64,000 nt of DNA, taken from the NCBI RefSeq assembly GCF_011075055.1, contig NW_025401192.1, forward strand, positions 1 through 64,000, in the 5' to 3' direction. The stretch comes from Mangifera indica. Lineage: Eukaryota; Streptophyta; Magnoliopsida; Sapindales; Anacardiaceae. Shown piece by piece: positions 1-13,247 of this stretch. Both the position numbers and the translations under genes were made by a program. The notes below the pieces were generated by a model. That model was not told the origin of the DNA. It saw nothing but the letters and a program-made list of their open reading frames with translations, and did not search any database. How positions within the stretch are numbered: the first letter of the stretch is position 1; every line of letters starts with the position of its first letter.

Positions 1-1115
1 GTAACTAGTTTACATGCTTCATGTGTTATCTGCAGAACAACTAATACTTAAATTTCTTCTAAGAGGTTGCGACTCATCTAGGGCGTGTTTGATTTTTGCA
101 TGTTACTTGTTTGCGATTTTGGGTTTGTTTAATAGCAAATCAGGTACATGGGTTCTTGTTCTTTTGCTTTCTCTTGTTTTTAGAGTGTTTTCGAGACTTC
201 ATTTATGAATTCTCACTTATTTGATTTTTTTTTTCTTTACTAATTTGAACAAACATATCTCAAGGTGTATTTTCAATATCCAAGGATGCAAAAAGTTTGG
301 CAATAAAAAAGGAGCCTGAAATGGCAAACCTAAAGTTGAGCCGAATAATAGAGTTGAGATGAGTATCTTATGCGAACTCGAGCAAGTGCACATGAACCCA
401 AACTAATGCGAGCCATAACAAGTAGTAAAATTACCTAATGAGCTGAACATAAACACATGATTGAGTAAGTTAGACGAGTTCAAACTGAGTTTAGTCCAAA
501 ACGAGTTAAACCTTGTTCAGCTCAGCTTGATGATTCATTTCCAACCCTAATATTTACACTTAATCCCACAAATTGAATAGCAAAATCTTAATTGAATAAT
601 GAAGGTAGGGGGTTAGTTGTTATTTATGAAACCTAAGAAGGAACATATTGCTTTATAAAATCTCCGGGAAAATTTGTTAAACAATTTCTTTTCTGGATTG
701 GAAAAATCTAAGTCTAAGACTTTTACTATAGTAGGGCTTCCTTCGGTATTTAGGTGATAGATAATCTAAATTGCATTAATTGTAACTACTACACATGTTT
801 GTAGGTCGGGTCATACCAACTCCAACTCTATTTAGTTTATCGTTATGGCTTAGGTTGGGTCATAGGCCCACACAATGATAGACTTTCAAATCAAATTGAG
901 TCTTAATCAGGATAATTCATATGATCGATTTAAACAAATTAAAAATTTTAAAAAATTTAAATATAAATTATTTTTTAATTATTAAAATAAAAAATAATAT
1001 CCTAAATATTTTATTTATAATTCTTCACTTGTGACGGAGAAATACCATAGTTATATGATAAAAAATATTATAACATAATATAAATAAATTAATATTTATA
1101 ATTACAAACATATAA

Positions 1116-1118
<3 letters not shown>

Positions 1119-1199
<81 letters not shown>
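1119..1199. repeat. (AT)n microsatellite
   Basis: Near-pure alternating AT, with one or two interruptions, embedded in an extremely AT-rich segment (about 900-1500). Expected to be length-polymorphic. Confidence 0.85.
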
Positions 1200-1201
<2 letters not shown>

Positions 1202-1633
1202 TTCATTATCTAAATAAATTGAATTTATTTGATATTAGATTTATTATAATATTTTGTAATGATAAAATTAAAATAAAAAAAAAATTATAAATATAAAAAA
1301 TTATTATTTATAAATTAGAGAGTTTTTAGAAAATAAATTAAAAATATAATGAAAGAATTAAGTTTAAAAAATTTATAAATAAAAATTAAAAAATTGAGAA
1401 AATTTAAATTGTTTATATAAAAGAAACAACCAACACACACACACACATACATACAAACATACGTATATATACATATATATATATATAAACTTTCATCAAT
1501 GATTGGTCTGATCGTGCTGGTTTATAGGTTTAATATCTAGGCTTACAACCCAATTCGGAAGGTTTATGGGCTGGACCTAAATTTCAAGCTTTGGGTCCGG
1601 TCCTTTTTTGGTCTAATCCAATTAACAATAAAT

Positions 1634-1759
1634 GTATAATTTTTATGTATAAATAATAACGTATCATTATATAATTAGACAATATAATTAAAAATTAAAG
1701 ATAAAATAATACTTAATCATATAATAATATATCATTGTTTAATATAAAGTTATGCATAT
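1634..1759. repeat. Palindromic AT-rich MITE-like repeat, copy 1
   Basis: A near self-complementary block with the pattern ATNATATATCATT...TAATCA...AATTAAAGATAAAATAATA...ATCATTGTTT...AAGTTATGCATA. The same pattern recurs, in varying states of decay, at about 1815-1926, 2155-2300, 24248-24361, 46530-46650, 51440-51560, 56020-56150, 57800-57885 and 58200-58310. It is inferred to be a small non-autonomous transposon family; ends and target duplications are not clear in this copy. Confidence 0.45.
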
Positions 1760-2811
1760 AGATTTATTGAATCGTAATAGCATTTGAATTAATAATAAAA
1801 CTATATAATGATTTTTATATATAAATTATAACATGTTTCTTTGTGATTAGATATTATTTAATTTTTAATTTTTAATTATCTAATTATATAATAATATGAT
1901 GTTATTTATATATAAAATTACGCGTAACAATTATTAATTTTGTTGTTATTAAATTGCGAAACTTTAAATAAGTCTAGTAGTGTTGCCGCCTCCGTTACAC
2001 GTGTCCGTCGGTCTGGTCATAATTTTATTTGTGGACAAAATTCATGCACTAACATACGAAATTCTCATTTTCTTTAGACAAATCAAACTATTTTTTCTTA
2101 AGTTTTCTAATAGTTTAGAAAAAAACATAGAATATTGGGAAGCATTAGTTTAAGAGTAATATTATATGTATTTATTTTACGTATATAAATATAATATTTA
2201 TATATGTTATCATATAATTATATATTATTTTATCTTTAATTCAAAATTATTTAATCATATAATTATATAAATAAATGTATACATATTTATATACCAAAAT
2301 AGATACCCTTTATTAGTAATTGATTGCTAGACTGCACAAATTTAACGTTATGATTTAGCCAATTAACAATACCCATAATTATAATTATAATTATTATGCG
2401 AGGCAAGTTATTGAAATGAATGAGCTGAAATTATGAAAGACAATAATTTACCATAATTAATTTAATAACTCTGTTGATCTAGTGCCTCATCAATAATGGT
2501 CCACCGGACAGTAATGAGTAAGATTACATGTGTTAATTGATGTATAATAGTGCGATTAGATAATTTAATTTTATACTTAATTTTTAATTTAAAATCATTT
2601 TATTTATTATCAGACATTAACACGTCAATAATCAAGGGTAGTTGCTTTTGTGTCCAGTGCTTTTGCTATATGTTTGTGGGCTTGAGCCTCTTTACTGTTT
2701 ATTGGCTCAATTTTGTTATGTAAAGCCTGTTTAGCCCTTCTATATGACCAAAGACCTTGGCATTAGATTGTGTGAGAGACCAAAATGTCCTATATTCAAT
2801 GAAAAGCAGAA

Positions 2812-2905
2812 TGGTATATAAAGTATGATATATTGAACTTTAAAATAAGTTAATTAATTTTGTGTAATATGAGTTTTAATCTTCACACTTATATACCAAA
2901 TATGT
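2812..2905 (+). repeat. Direct repeat pair, copy 1 (partner 3029-3122)
   Basis: About 94 bp starting TGGTATATAAAGTATGATAT and ending near CTTCACACTTATA, repeated in direct orientation at 3029-3122 with roughly 80-85% identity by eye. The spacing of about 217 bp would fit a tiny LTR-type derivative (TRIM-like) or an imperfect local duplication. No primer-binding site is recognisable between them. Confidence 0.5.
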
Positions 2906-3028
2906 TTTTCCATATCAAGTGACAACGCATTCAACCAAACGACGGGTCTAACAATCTATGAAGGTTGCATTTAAAGAGGGTGTTGGAGACTAAAAAGTTT
3001 ATTATCAAATAAAAAATAATATAAGTGA

Positions 3029-3122
3029 TGGTATATAAAGTGTAGTAAATTGAACCTTAAAACAAGTCAATTGATTTTATATAATATGAGTTTCGATCTT
3101 TACACTTATAGATTTGATATAT
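3029..3122 (+). repeat. Direct repeat pair, copy 2 (partner 2812-2905)
   Basis: Second copy of the repeat beginning TGGTATATAAAGTGTAGTAA and ending near CTTTACACTTATAGA. It diverges from the first copy by scattered substitutions only, so the copies share one origin. Confidence 0.5.
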
Positions 3123-4381
3123 TTATACAAATTAATATGGTAGATATTGATTGATATGACAAAATGCAGCAAATTATTATGAACACTTCTTTAGTACACT
3201 TGATACAAAATTTTAAATTAAAACATAATCATTAGATTATGCTTCCATTTTCTGGGCCTCCACATTCTGCAAGGGACCTCCCAAGGGCTGGGCCTCCTTT
3301 AAGGAGCAGTATTAACATCAATAAATACAATATTAATAGTAGATTAGTCACTAATGAAGCTTACACACATAGCTCGATGGTGCCTAAAATCTGACAGAAA
3401 CTGAACCATTATTGTTTTCTGATAAATAAAAGCACAAAGTGTTGGCTCGGATCCAGTCTCTCATGAATCCTCAAAAGCAGGTAGCACCTTCTTCAAAATT
3501 GATTCACCATGTCTATCGCTCACATTCTTGTGTTTAGTCGGGTGAGTTATGCTTTAAATTTCAATTTCTCTTTTTGACCAAAAAGAGCATAACCAAAAAC
3601 ACCTCCACATGAAGGCTTATACTCCAAATTAAACTTCTCCTTGGTTCCCTCATTCATCACTTTCAAATGATAATGGCATAAAAGCAAGAAACCCCAAAAG
3701 AAAAAGAGTGATGATGCTTTAATAACTATGCAAATACATATATATATGGAGACTTTAGGATCCCAGATTTCCCTTTCATCCAAAAACATACTCATTAGAG
3801 AAAGAATATATAAAAGAGGAAGAGAAGGGAAATGGGTCAATGATCTAATGCAAAAGAACAATTTGTTACTTTCACTTTTCTTTAAGTCTGCAAAAGAACT
3901 TCAGGTGTGTGGAAACTTTGTCTCCATGCTCATGTTGTCTTTTGTAGATGCTTATTTACATCTTCCTTGGTGGGTCTTTGCAGGACTGCCCCATCTCTTT
4001 CAGCTCGTCTTGTTTGTGTTCCAATTACTTGGAATTTGGTACAACTGCAATACCCATTGTCACAATTCTAAATCTTTTGATCCAGTGGAAGAAACCACTT
4101 TGGTAACACTAGTGGTTCTTATGCTTTTCTGACTAAAGATTCCAGCATTTACTTTCATATCCCAAAATCTCCGCCCATTAGTGGTTATATCAAGAAATTT
4201 AAGGTGTTAGTTGCTAGTGAATAAAATGAAAGGATAAAATTTTCCCTTTTTGTCTTTTAATAAACCAAAAGGTTCATCATCTTGAGTGTGAGATATAATG
4301 GTGGATTGTAATATTTATACAAGTTAAAATTTACATTGAATAGGATTAAAAGGCGCAAGTAATATGAAAATAATATTTAAG

Positions 4382-5850
4382 GTTTGACACTTAATAATTT
4401 GATTAGAACGAGTGTTTCAAGTTAAAGAAATGAGCATAACTAAAATCAGAATGGATGTCTATTCAATGAATAGACATTTCATACTTAAGACCACAAATCA
4501 ATGTTTGGAATAAGTATTTCAATTTTTGTTATTTTAAAGCAAAATGACTTGAAACCTTCTACAATGGTTTGGTGCAACTAGCTTGTTTTTAAGTTTTTCT
4601 ATATGGAGTAGGTGTTCCATTGATGGAACCGACATTTCATGAACCTTGGAAGCATATAAAACGAATAGAATGTGGCATTCCATGAATTATATTATAGACA
4701 TATGGAATGTTCATTCCATGAATTTTGTAGAATATTTTCAATGTTCAAGAAAACATAAGCATTGTATCCTTAATATTTTTGGGTATTTTGTGACACATTT
4801 CATGGTGTAATCAAAGTTTATAGCTTTGATAGCAACATGTAAGAGGTGAAATGGTTGAGACATGCTCTAGTAGTGCTATTAGATGGTGTTTAAAAATGGG
4901 AGATATCTACTAGTTGTATTTTCCTATAAATAAACGTTGTGAAAGGTAGGGAGATAGTGAAGAAATTGTGTGTAAACATTTCCCTTCAAGAAGCTTTGTA
5001 TTCCTTTTTTATATTAATAAAAAGGTTGAAAATTTTCTTGTACATTGAGCTTTCTTTTTCTATATTTCTTATTGTAGGTGTATACAATCTAGGTGGGCTG
5101 ACCAAGTGGGCAACTTAATGTCATCATAAGACTAAACAATTCATATCAACTTCAAACCTTGTGACAAGTTGGTCTTTTGGATATAAAGTTATGGTCACAA
5201 TCGATGTCAATTATCCCTTTACATATTATAATGAAGTAACTATGTCTACAACATTTAGTCAGATTACAATGGTAAGTTTGGATACATTAGCTTACAATAT
5301 GAATACATAAGACAACTAATGTATGATGGAATTATTACAATTGTCTATATAAGATTCACTAATTGGCCCCTATATACTATAACGTTGTCTCAAGCTTTGG
5401 TAAATAAAAAAAAGAACATTAAGAATGAGATTAAAGCCTTTTGAGTCACCAATAGTAGGAACCTAACATTTACACAAGTTGATAAACTATAACTTTGTAA
5501 CATTCATGAATATTGGGATGAATCACAATACCACAATAGTGCAATATGGTTAGAAAAATTTTGTTTTAACATGATTGATTGCGCGCTATATTTCCAAATT
5601 TATCATTACAAATCTTGATTTAAAGCTAATACTGTCATTGATTTGATAAATTCTTGAAATATTGGCAATAATAACAAGATCAACGAAAAAAGACTTGTTA
5701 TATACACAAATCCATTAACATTATAATCTAAGTGAGGGAGTGCTGGATATAATGTTTGACACTTAATAATTAGATTAGGATGGGTGTTTTAAGTTAAAGG
5801 AATGATTATAATTAAGACCAGAACAAGCATTCCTCTGGATGGAATGGGTG
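4382..5850. repeat. Possible degenerate LTR-type insertion bounded by direct repeats
   Basis: The sequence around 4385-4465 (TTTGACACTTAATAATTTG, then GTGTTTCAAGTTAAAG) recurs in direct orientation at about 5753-5835. Inside the first block, a TATA-like motif near 4925 is followed by a transcript-like segment and an A/T-rich 3'-end-like signal near 5010-5030, which resembles LTR promoter architecture. Several copies of a GGAATG/CATTCC-type motif occur at 4610-4740. No gag or pol coding is legible between the repeats. This could be an old LTR element or only a repeated non-coding block. Confidence 0.3.
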
Positions 5851-5867
5851 TTCCATTTTATAAAAAA

Positions 5868-6370
5868 GAATTATTAATAAAAGATAGGAAATCCAAGCAT
5901 ATTAATTAAATATTATGGAGAACACAAAAGATTAATAATAAATTAATATGGGAAACCAAATTGTATTAATTATTTATTATTAATATTATAGAGAGCTAAG
6001 GATGAATTATTATTAATATGGAGAACTCAAATGTATTAATTTTTTATTATTAATATTATGAGAAGTCAAATGATTAATAATGAATTAATCTGAGTAACCT
6101 AAACTTATTATTAATATTACAGAAAATCCTAATAATTGATAAAGAATTAATATGAAAAACTCAAAGGTATCACTTATTTATTATTAATATTATCAATGTG
6201 AGAAACTCAAATGCATTAATTACTTATTATTAATATTATAGAAAAACTAAAAGATTAAAATAAATTAATATAGGAACCAAATGTAGTAATTATTTATTAT
6301 TAATATTATAAAGAATCCTAAAAATTAATAATAAATTAATATTGAGAACTCAAAAGGTATTATTAAAAAC
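5868..6370. repeat. AT-rich tandem repeat array, unit about 60-70 bp
   Basis: The core TATTATTAATATTATA recurs at about 5985, 6046, 6108, 6182, 6226 and 6297, separated by related phrases such as GATTAATAATAAATTAATAT and ACTCAAATGTATTAATT. Spacing is 44-74 bp, so the units are diverged and partly truncated. Satellite-like local expansion; nothing coding. Confidence 0.75.
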
Positions 6371-7564
6371 TAATTAAAAAATTATATAATTCAGCAAGCC
6401 GACCTTGATATCATTGTAGAGTTTTCACATGCCTTATAAAACAAAATTTCAATAAATTTATAGCAAAATTAAATATAAAAACACGAAAAATCTGATCCTA
6501 AGGTAAAAAGTTAATTATATATGTAAAAAGAGAAGGTCAGAAACCTTCGTGCTTGTGTTTTGAGGTTTCTTCTCTTTGAATTCACCCCAAATTTGTCTTA
6601 GATTGAAAATGCTTCTTTTATAAGCTTTACATGGTTCTACTCATCCACACAAGGGCTCTACAATGACAATGAGACACACAAGTGCTAGCATGTGAAAATG
6701 GTATGAGTATATCTCTTGATTGGTGAAAAATTTTGAAGAAAATTATTTCCAAGGAGAGAGAGAGAGAGGCAACATGGAGAGAAAGATATGTATCTAATGG
6801 CTCTCTCTTCTATTGGGTTATAAAAAATAACATAAATTTATGACATAATCATAATACTTTTTTTATATACTCTATCCTGAATCTTATGGTTATTTACATG
6901 ATTGACCTAAACCCTTTAATTATATCAATTGGGCTCGATATAATTAATTATACCATAATTATGTTTTCAATATTTATTCTTAAATATTTTCAAGCACAAT
7001 TTTAGAAATCAAAATCCACCAACCAAGGTGATTCATTCTTTGCATTTAACAACCGAACGATTTAAGTTGTAGCAAATAACCCCTTACGTGTATGACCTAT
7101 AGTTTCTTTTATATATTGACAGTGAATAATATTAATGATTAATTCACAATTAATCATCACACAAATCATGAGTGATTTCTAGTAAGACAACATGACCACC
7201 TAACCAAGCATCGTCGTTAATTGATATAGCCTTTCAATGGTATGCTTTTCATGCATTCAAATCTTTTAATCAACCAATATTTTATCCAGGCTCAAGCACA
7301 TTAATAGTGTCTACTTCAATTTGTCCTTGACATAAATGTTTGGTTGATTAAGCAACGATCACATTAACATTAGATCAAGCACCAACCCGTTCCTTTTATG
7401 ACCATAAATTTTAGTTCATTTTCATAACCAAATGGTGGATTGAGATATTTGCCCTCATACTCGAGAGTAATGATCATTTGTTTATCCACTATAGCCTTAC
7501 TATACTTTTCGACTAGCCAATCATTGTAGTTCTAATAGCTCTTCGAAAAAGACTACATTATACT

Positions 7565-7740
7565 AGTGTCAAACTAGGTTAATTGATATATAAGATGTTT
7601 TAGTAGTCTCAAGTCTAAGGATCACATGCACTCATCTGTTGCACTAGGTTATGATAATATTGAGGCTATAAAGGTTTTAGATTGGCCATTATATGTGCTC
7701 ATATAATTCTCATGATCAAGTTGTCTATTGATCCCTTTAT
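7565..7740. repeat. Dispersed repeat shared with 57229-57600
   Basis: This block shares phrases in the same order with 57229-57600: TCAAACTAGGTTAATTG against TCAAACTAAGTCGATTG, then TAGTAGTCTCAAGT, then GATAATATTGAGGCTA against GATAATGTTGGGGCTA, then TATATGTGC...CTCATGAT. The second copy has an extra segment of about 200 bp in the middle. It probably represents the non-coding part of a retroelement; the class cannot be named from what is legible. Confidence 0.45.
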
Positions 7741-10700
7741 CATGGTTTTGCCAACCTAAGAACATTTATCTAAACATATGTGTAAACATATACACTTATA
7801 AATAAAGATTGTCACTTGAATATTCAAATATGTTTCTAAAGCACCTACTCCAACACAATGACAACTTATACCAACAATATTCCAACCATACATGTGGAAC
7901 ATCCCGAGGGGATATAATTCACATTAATTGAGGGCACACTAACTTAAGCTATCAACTTGGTGTGATAACCATAACTCATATCACCTATCGCCATCACACA
8001 AACTAAGAAATCATGTCAAGGTGATGGATATTCAAAAGAAGAATGTAGAACTCCAATATGTTTTACAGCTTACAATTGTGATTTTGAAGTTAACTCATTG
8101 CCATCATGACCACATGGATAACGACAAGTAGCAAGATAACTTTTATCTCAAAGAGAAAACAAGTCTATATGCAATGCATTGCAAATACATCCTTAACAAA
8201 CTGGGGACATCATGATCTCCCCAAACTTATTATATAGCTTGAAATTTTCATGGCAGTCAAGTCTCACATTTTAAAGTACTTGGAGTTACAAGTAGGGTGA
8301 CAATAAATGAAGTTACAAGAAGAAACACTTAAAATCATGATTTTATTAATTGTATCAATTTACAATTACAAGATACGACACTCTTGTGAAAGTGGAAAAT
8401 GACTATAAGTTCACACACATAACCCACTATTTCTACTAAAGATGAATAGTAGGCTTCCTCATTAAGGTCTAGAACCTCTACCCATATAAGGATCAAATCT
8501 TTCTCCAAAAGGAAGAGGAGGCATGCCTAGAAGTTATGAATGTGAACAAACAAATCATTCAGAGCTTTTGAAATGCAATTAAACAAGTGACCACAAAGGT
8601 ATAACTTTTTTACATCGATCTACATCATAGTCACTAGAGACCTCAGGCTTTACTAGCATGTGAAAATCCTAAGAAACTCTCAGAAGTCTTCTTCAAGTAG
8701 CTCCACTTTACTCAAGTTACCCTTGGGGCAAAGACCACAATCAGCCTCAAAACATTGTTCTTTGATGCAAAACTGAAGTAGGGGAAGAGGAAGAATAAGA
8801 ACGCACCTTTTTCTTACAATAGAGTAAGCCCATATGAGATTGTCTATTGCATTTTTGTTAGGAAATCCATTATGGCCTAAGATACCTCTATGAGTCCATG
8901 TAAAACACATACTCTTATCCACCATAGTAGTAAGGGAATATACTTCCACTAAAAAAGTCAGACACCAAACTTCCCTTTTCCACCATAGACAGGATAAGAT
9001 CCACTTCATCCGAAGTTAAGCGATAAGACTTTAAAATCCAACAATTCCATTTAAAGCTCCAACCCAAACTCGTGTTTTTCTGCAAAATTCTTTCATGTAA
9101 TCTTTATATTCACTTTGCAGAAGCATTCTTCTAGAGTTATTAATGTCATAACCTATAGACATAGACTCCTGAGTAGAGGACCAAACCACATAAAAAACCA
9201 CTCTATATCCAACATTTTCTTTGTATTTACTTCGTACTACCGATGTGGATATTAGAGTCTATTTTTGGATCCTCAATGTCACTACAATAACCTATTTTAC
9301 ATAAAACTTTGAATTATTTATATCAGTTGGTTACAAAAATTCTCATCAACATATTCTATCCTCATTATAGATATATTAAAATCATATACAATTTTAAAAG
9401 AAATAGAGCTCATAGAAATATTTGAACTCTAAATATATAACTAATCAATTAAAACAGATCACACTAATGATAAATTAATTCATTTATTTGCTGGGTCATC
9501 AACTCAGTTTCTCTCCCAATAAGTACCTAAAAGAAAGCAAACACATAAAAATATCGGCTTTAATTTGGATTATGAATTATGATCCTCACGTAATTAAGTT
9601 TAGTGATCACTTTTAGCATAAAAAGAGAAAAATTTGGAAACGATAGATGAGTGGTTGTTAATTAGACATTCCATTAATTTATATAAACAATAGTCTCAAA
9701 ATTAATGCGCTCCATGTGTTTCTTTAATTAGTGGCATGAAACATGATAAAAGTTGGTCAAATTTTCGACTAAAATAAGTTATGTTCATTCTGCTGAAATG
9801 CTAACTTTTCTCTGTTTATATTAAATTATAATAATTTGCTGTATAGAAAGAAAGTTGAATGTACAAAAAGATGCATAGATCAAAGTTATTTAACCCGGCT
9901 ATGAAGGGCTAAATACCAGCCACAAGGCTTGGAAAAGAGAGGGCTAAATACTAATTTCAAGAGAATAATTTCAAGATTTGCGCATTCAGATAATCACAAA
10001 AGTACATGACCATCACCGCGGATCTCGCAAAACCAGTATAATTGAACAAAGATTTGCTCCATCTACCAAGAGAATAATTTCAAGATTAAATTCTTATGAG
10101 TTACGATCCATTAATGTATTGCTTTGACTAGTTCTACAAGTTATTAAGAAATATAAAATAGAGAGCTTTTTTCTTCTATTATTGCTGAGAATCAATCCGA
10201 AACCTTAAATAATTCATCGAAATGTCACTTGTCCTCACTCTATATAAATTTATGGCTTTATTGGGCAAGCATATTGTATTTGATATGCAAGTGCATAATT
10301 TATATAACTAGGATAAACATAAAAAATGTCGAAGGAACACTAGATGCATATTAATTTCTCTTTAAACTACAATAATGGTCGAGAAACATGTTAATTCATT
10401 AAGCTCTGTATATCTATATATATAGGATTTCATTAAATGGGTGTCTCTCAAAGGGTGGAAGCTTAAATAAAAGAAGAAAAAAATTAAAGGAGGCAATAAA
10501 CACATGTATGTAAGTATGAAAAGCTAATAGATACGAACCAACTCATTAGCAAAGGGATTAATAGAGGGGGTAAAATGAATTGAAGAAAAGACGAAGAGCC
10601 AAAAGAAACTTAAAGAAGGAAACGCAGTCTAATTAAGTTGGAGGCTTCTTCCCTTTAGGGGTAGAGATAAATAAGAAAAAAGATAAAAGAGACAAGTAAA

Positions 10701-11015
10701 AAGTAGGAGAGAATGAAATACTACTAAGCCGGATTTAGCTAGTTAGAAAGAAAGGGAAACTAATGAAAGAAAGAAATATATTACAGTGAGTGCAACACAT
10801 GAAAACCCCACCTTGTCTTCCTAATAATGCATCATCTCCAAAAACCTCTAATCTTTTTAAAAGTCACAAGCGACAAAGTCTCTACTTATGCTTAAGGGGT
10901 TTTAATTTAAAGTTGTGAAGATAACAATCTTTAAGTGATTTTAAAGTAGAAACGTCTCTAAGTTTTGAAATGTGTAAATTTTTTTTGTTTTGTTACTAAT
11001 TAATCAATTATATAT

Positions 11016-11034
11016 GTGTGTGTGTGTGTGTGTA
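11016..11034. repeat. (GT)n microsatellite
   Basis: Short run of alternating TG just upstream of the Mutator-like element at 11099. Confidence 0.8.
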
Positions 11035-11098
11035 ACTTTCACTTTTTATTTATAATGTTGGACGAAAATCAAAGGGAAAACTTATTCTTTAAAAAAAT

Positions 11099-11762
11099 GG
11101 CCAAAGGACTATTTCTCACCCAAAGTATGCGTTTTTCTCAAGTTTCCTCCCATTAACTTTAAAAATACCATTTACCCACCCATAGGCTGTTAAATTTAAC
11201 GGAACTCTAACCCCTAAAAATTTTATCTCATTTTCCCCTCTAAAATTTCAAAAACTAACAATTTTCCCCAACCCAAGTTTTAAAAAACAACGTTTTCCCC
11301 CTTAAGATTTTCAATTTTTCAGAGTTAGTTTTCTGGCGCCATTTCTTTCTCTCCGGTGACCTCCAGGCAACTCCTCTTCCTCTCTGACACGGCATCCTTC
11401 CGCGATTATGCTAGGCATAGTCGTCGACTCGTCTTCGTCGACGACAGTTCCCAGGACAATCGTCAAAAGGAGGCCGAAGAGGAAGAAACAACGTCAAAAA
11501 ACTAACTCAGAAAATTGTAAACCCTAGGGGAGAAAATGCAATTTTGTAAAACTTGAGTTGGGGGAAATTGTTAGTTTTTAGGATTTAGGGGGGAAAATAA
11601 AATCTAATTTAAGTTTATTTATAATAATACAGACAAAATAACGATTTTACCTTTGAAACCATTAATTTTAACCGGTCACGGGTAGGTAAATGATATTTTC
11701 AAAGTTAATGGGGAGAAACTTGAGAAAAGCACATACTTTGGGTGGGAAATAGTCCTTTGGCC
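11099..11762. mobile_element. Mutator-like non-autonomous element, family GGCCAAAGG (664 bp)
   Basis: The element starts GGCCAAAGGACTATTTC and ends with the reverse complement GAAATAGTCCTTTGGCC. The terminal inverted repeats continue for roughly 80-90 bp at high similarity and degenerate similarity goes on further inward. It is flanked by an identical 9-bp target duplication TAAAAAAAT (11090-11098 and 11763-11771), the size expected for Mutator-superfamily insertion. The middle (about 11330-11500) is much more GC-rich than the rest and contains a GTCGTCGACTCGTCTTCGTC segment, possibly captured host DNA. No transposase is encoded. A related copy lies at about 50430-51226. Confidence 0.85.
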
Positions 11763-11771
11763 TAAAAAAAT

Positions 11772-12234
11772 CCATAGTAAAAATGCATGAAAAGTAGTGC
11801 TCTTGTTAGATATTCCTTAGGGCAGATTTTGCTTTGTCCTTTCTAAAGCACAAAAAAGTTGCTTCCCCTTTGCACAATCCTTACGTTATGGAACATACCT
11901 TAATGTTATTTTGTTCACCCCTTTCCATACATGATCCAAAGCATAATGCTTCTCTCATTATATTCATCTATTTTTTTACTTCCAAATATATATATATGGA
12001 TGATGTATGTCATAGATGCTTGTAAATGATCTTATATGAAAAGAAATTAGTTGTAAATACTACTGTAAAAAAGAAAAAAAAACACAAATACAAATCCATG
12101 TATGAGTTAAAAATTTATATTCAAATGACATGAAGTTTATATTTGGCTTCCTTCTCAAATTCAAATTTCATATATTTCAAAGAATTTCAACTTTTTTTTC
12201 CTCTCATGGGTCTTCCAAATGTGATGGGAGACCA
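11772..12234. other. Spacer with no recognised feature
   Basis: AT-rich sequence between two inverted-repeat elements; short open frames (for example 11834-12025) show no domain or codon signature of a gene. Confidence 0.5.
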
Positions 12235-13040
12235 AAACAGGTTATTTCAAATATCGGTCCAAAAGTATTTTTGGTCATTTTGAGAGCACCCAAGCTTAGA
12301 ATGAGTGTTCCTTCAAATGAATTGTCATTCCATCAAGTTTGTAGAGTTTTAGGCACCAGAAAACTTTCTAGTTTTGGAGTTTTAATTGTTCTTTCTTTTA
12401 TTGTCTATTTTGGTTTCTAGGGTTTTTTTTTAACTATTTAAAGTGTTTTTTAGCATGAAATAAGAAACTTGTTAACTTACTGATGATTGATTATTGAAAT
12501 TGTTGTTTTGCAATAAAAGGTCAATCATCAGTTATTTTAATAATCTAATATGTAAATCCTAATATAATTCAACGGTGGTTTATCATATCATCCATTTCAT
12601 TAATTGTTTAGTTATATTTCTTCGTTGCTTTGGAATTGATACCAAAACAATAACAAAAGATGACTAAGTAATCACAAGAAATGTTGATACAATAAACTAC
12701 TATTAAATTGTATCAAAATTTGGAGACTGGATGATTGCAATAACTCAAATGATTACTTTGCTCTAAAATAAAAATTTCAAAAATCGATAACCAAAAGTAC
12801 TATTTTTAAGCTAAATAATCCTTTAAATAGTCATAGAAAACCCAAGATTCAAAAATAAACTAATAAGGATTGAATAAATAAATTAAACTATAAAAATGGA
12901 AAGTTTCATGGTGTATAAAACTCTACAAACTTGACGGAATGACTGTTTATTTAAAAGAATAGCCTTTTTGACTTTTGATGCTTTTGGAATGACCAAAGGT
13001 GCCTTATTTTTTAGTATCATCTCACAACCGGAATGCTCAT
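12235..13040. mobile_element. Inverted-repeat element (about 0.8 kb, foldback type)
   Basis: The segment 12235-12385 is repeated in inverted orientation at about 12895-13040. Matching anchors are AAACTCTACAAACTTGA, CGGAATGAC/GGAATGAC and GAATGACCAAA, with indels between them. The loop (12386-12890) holds a second small stem, ACTGATGATTGA at about 12479 against TCAATCATCAGT ending about 12533. No transposase and no clean target duplication were found, so the superfamily is not assigned. Confidence 0.5.
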
Positions 13041-13247
13041 TCCAAATTTACTACATCATTCTCCTCTACTAGAAAAAGACTCATTCTTGAATTTGAATCC
13101 ATCTCAAAGTCACCTATCATGCTATCCTTCTAAGCACCAAACTTTATGCAACAAACACAACATTTCTAGCACTCCCAAATTTTCTAGAGGTTCTTCAATG
13201 ATGCTAAAACAATGACCAAAGATGATTGAACAATTAATAAAACAGGT

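Larger units (their letters stand above)
1..4381. other. Gene-free AT-rich intergenic DNA
   Basis: No gene is supported here. The stretch holds an AT microsatellite near 1120-1200, copies of a short palindromic repeat (about 1634-1759, 1815-1926 and 2155-2300), and a pair of direct repeats near 2812 and 3029. The less AT-rich part at 3240-4140 has one open frame of 134 codons (3728-4132) with no recognisable domain and no splice or homology support, so I do not call it a gene. The first 550 bases contain degraded sequence ending in CCAACCCTAAT, similar to the end of the hAT-like MITE at 49962. Confidence 0.6.
6371..11089. other. Gene-free repeat-derived DNA
   Basis: No gene is supported. A segment around 7565-7740 is clearly related to 57229-57600, which shows a dispersed repeat family. 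A 109-codon open frame on the minus strand (8680-9009) has no recognisable domain. Short purine tracts (6757-6770 GA repeats) and a 20-bp exact repeat at 9958 and 10068 are the only other structures seen. Confidence 0.5.

Noticed and set aside
3728..4132. 134-codon open frame
   Set aside because: No recognisable domain, hydrophobic stretches only, no splice or promoter support, and AT-rich codon use like the non-coding neighbourhood.
8680..9009. 109-codon open frame on the minus strand
   Set aside because: No domain recognised and it lies in repeat-like DNA; length alone is not enough.
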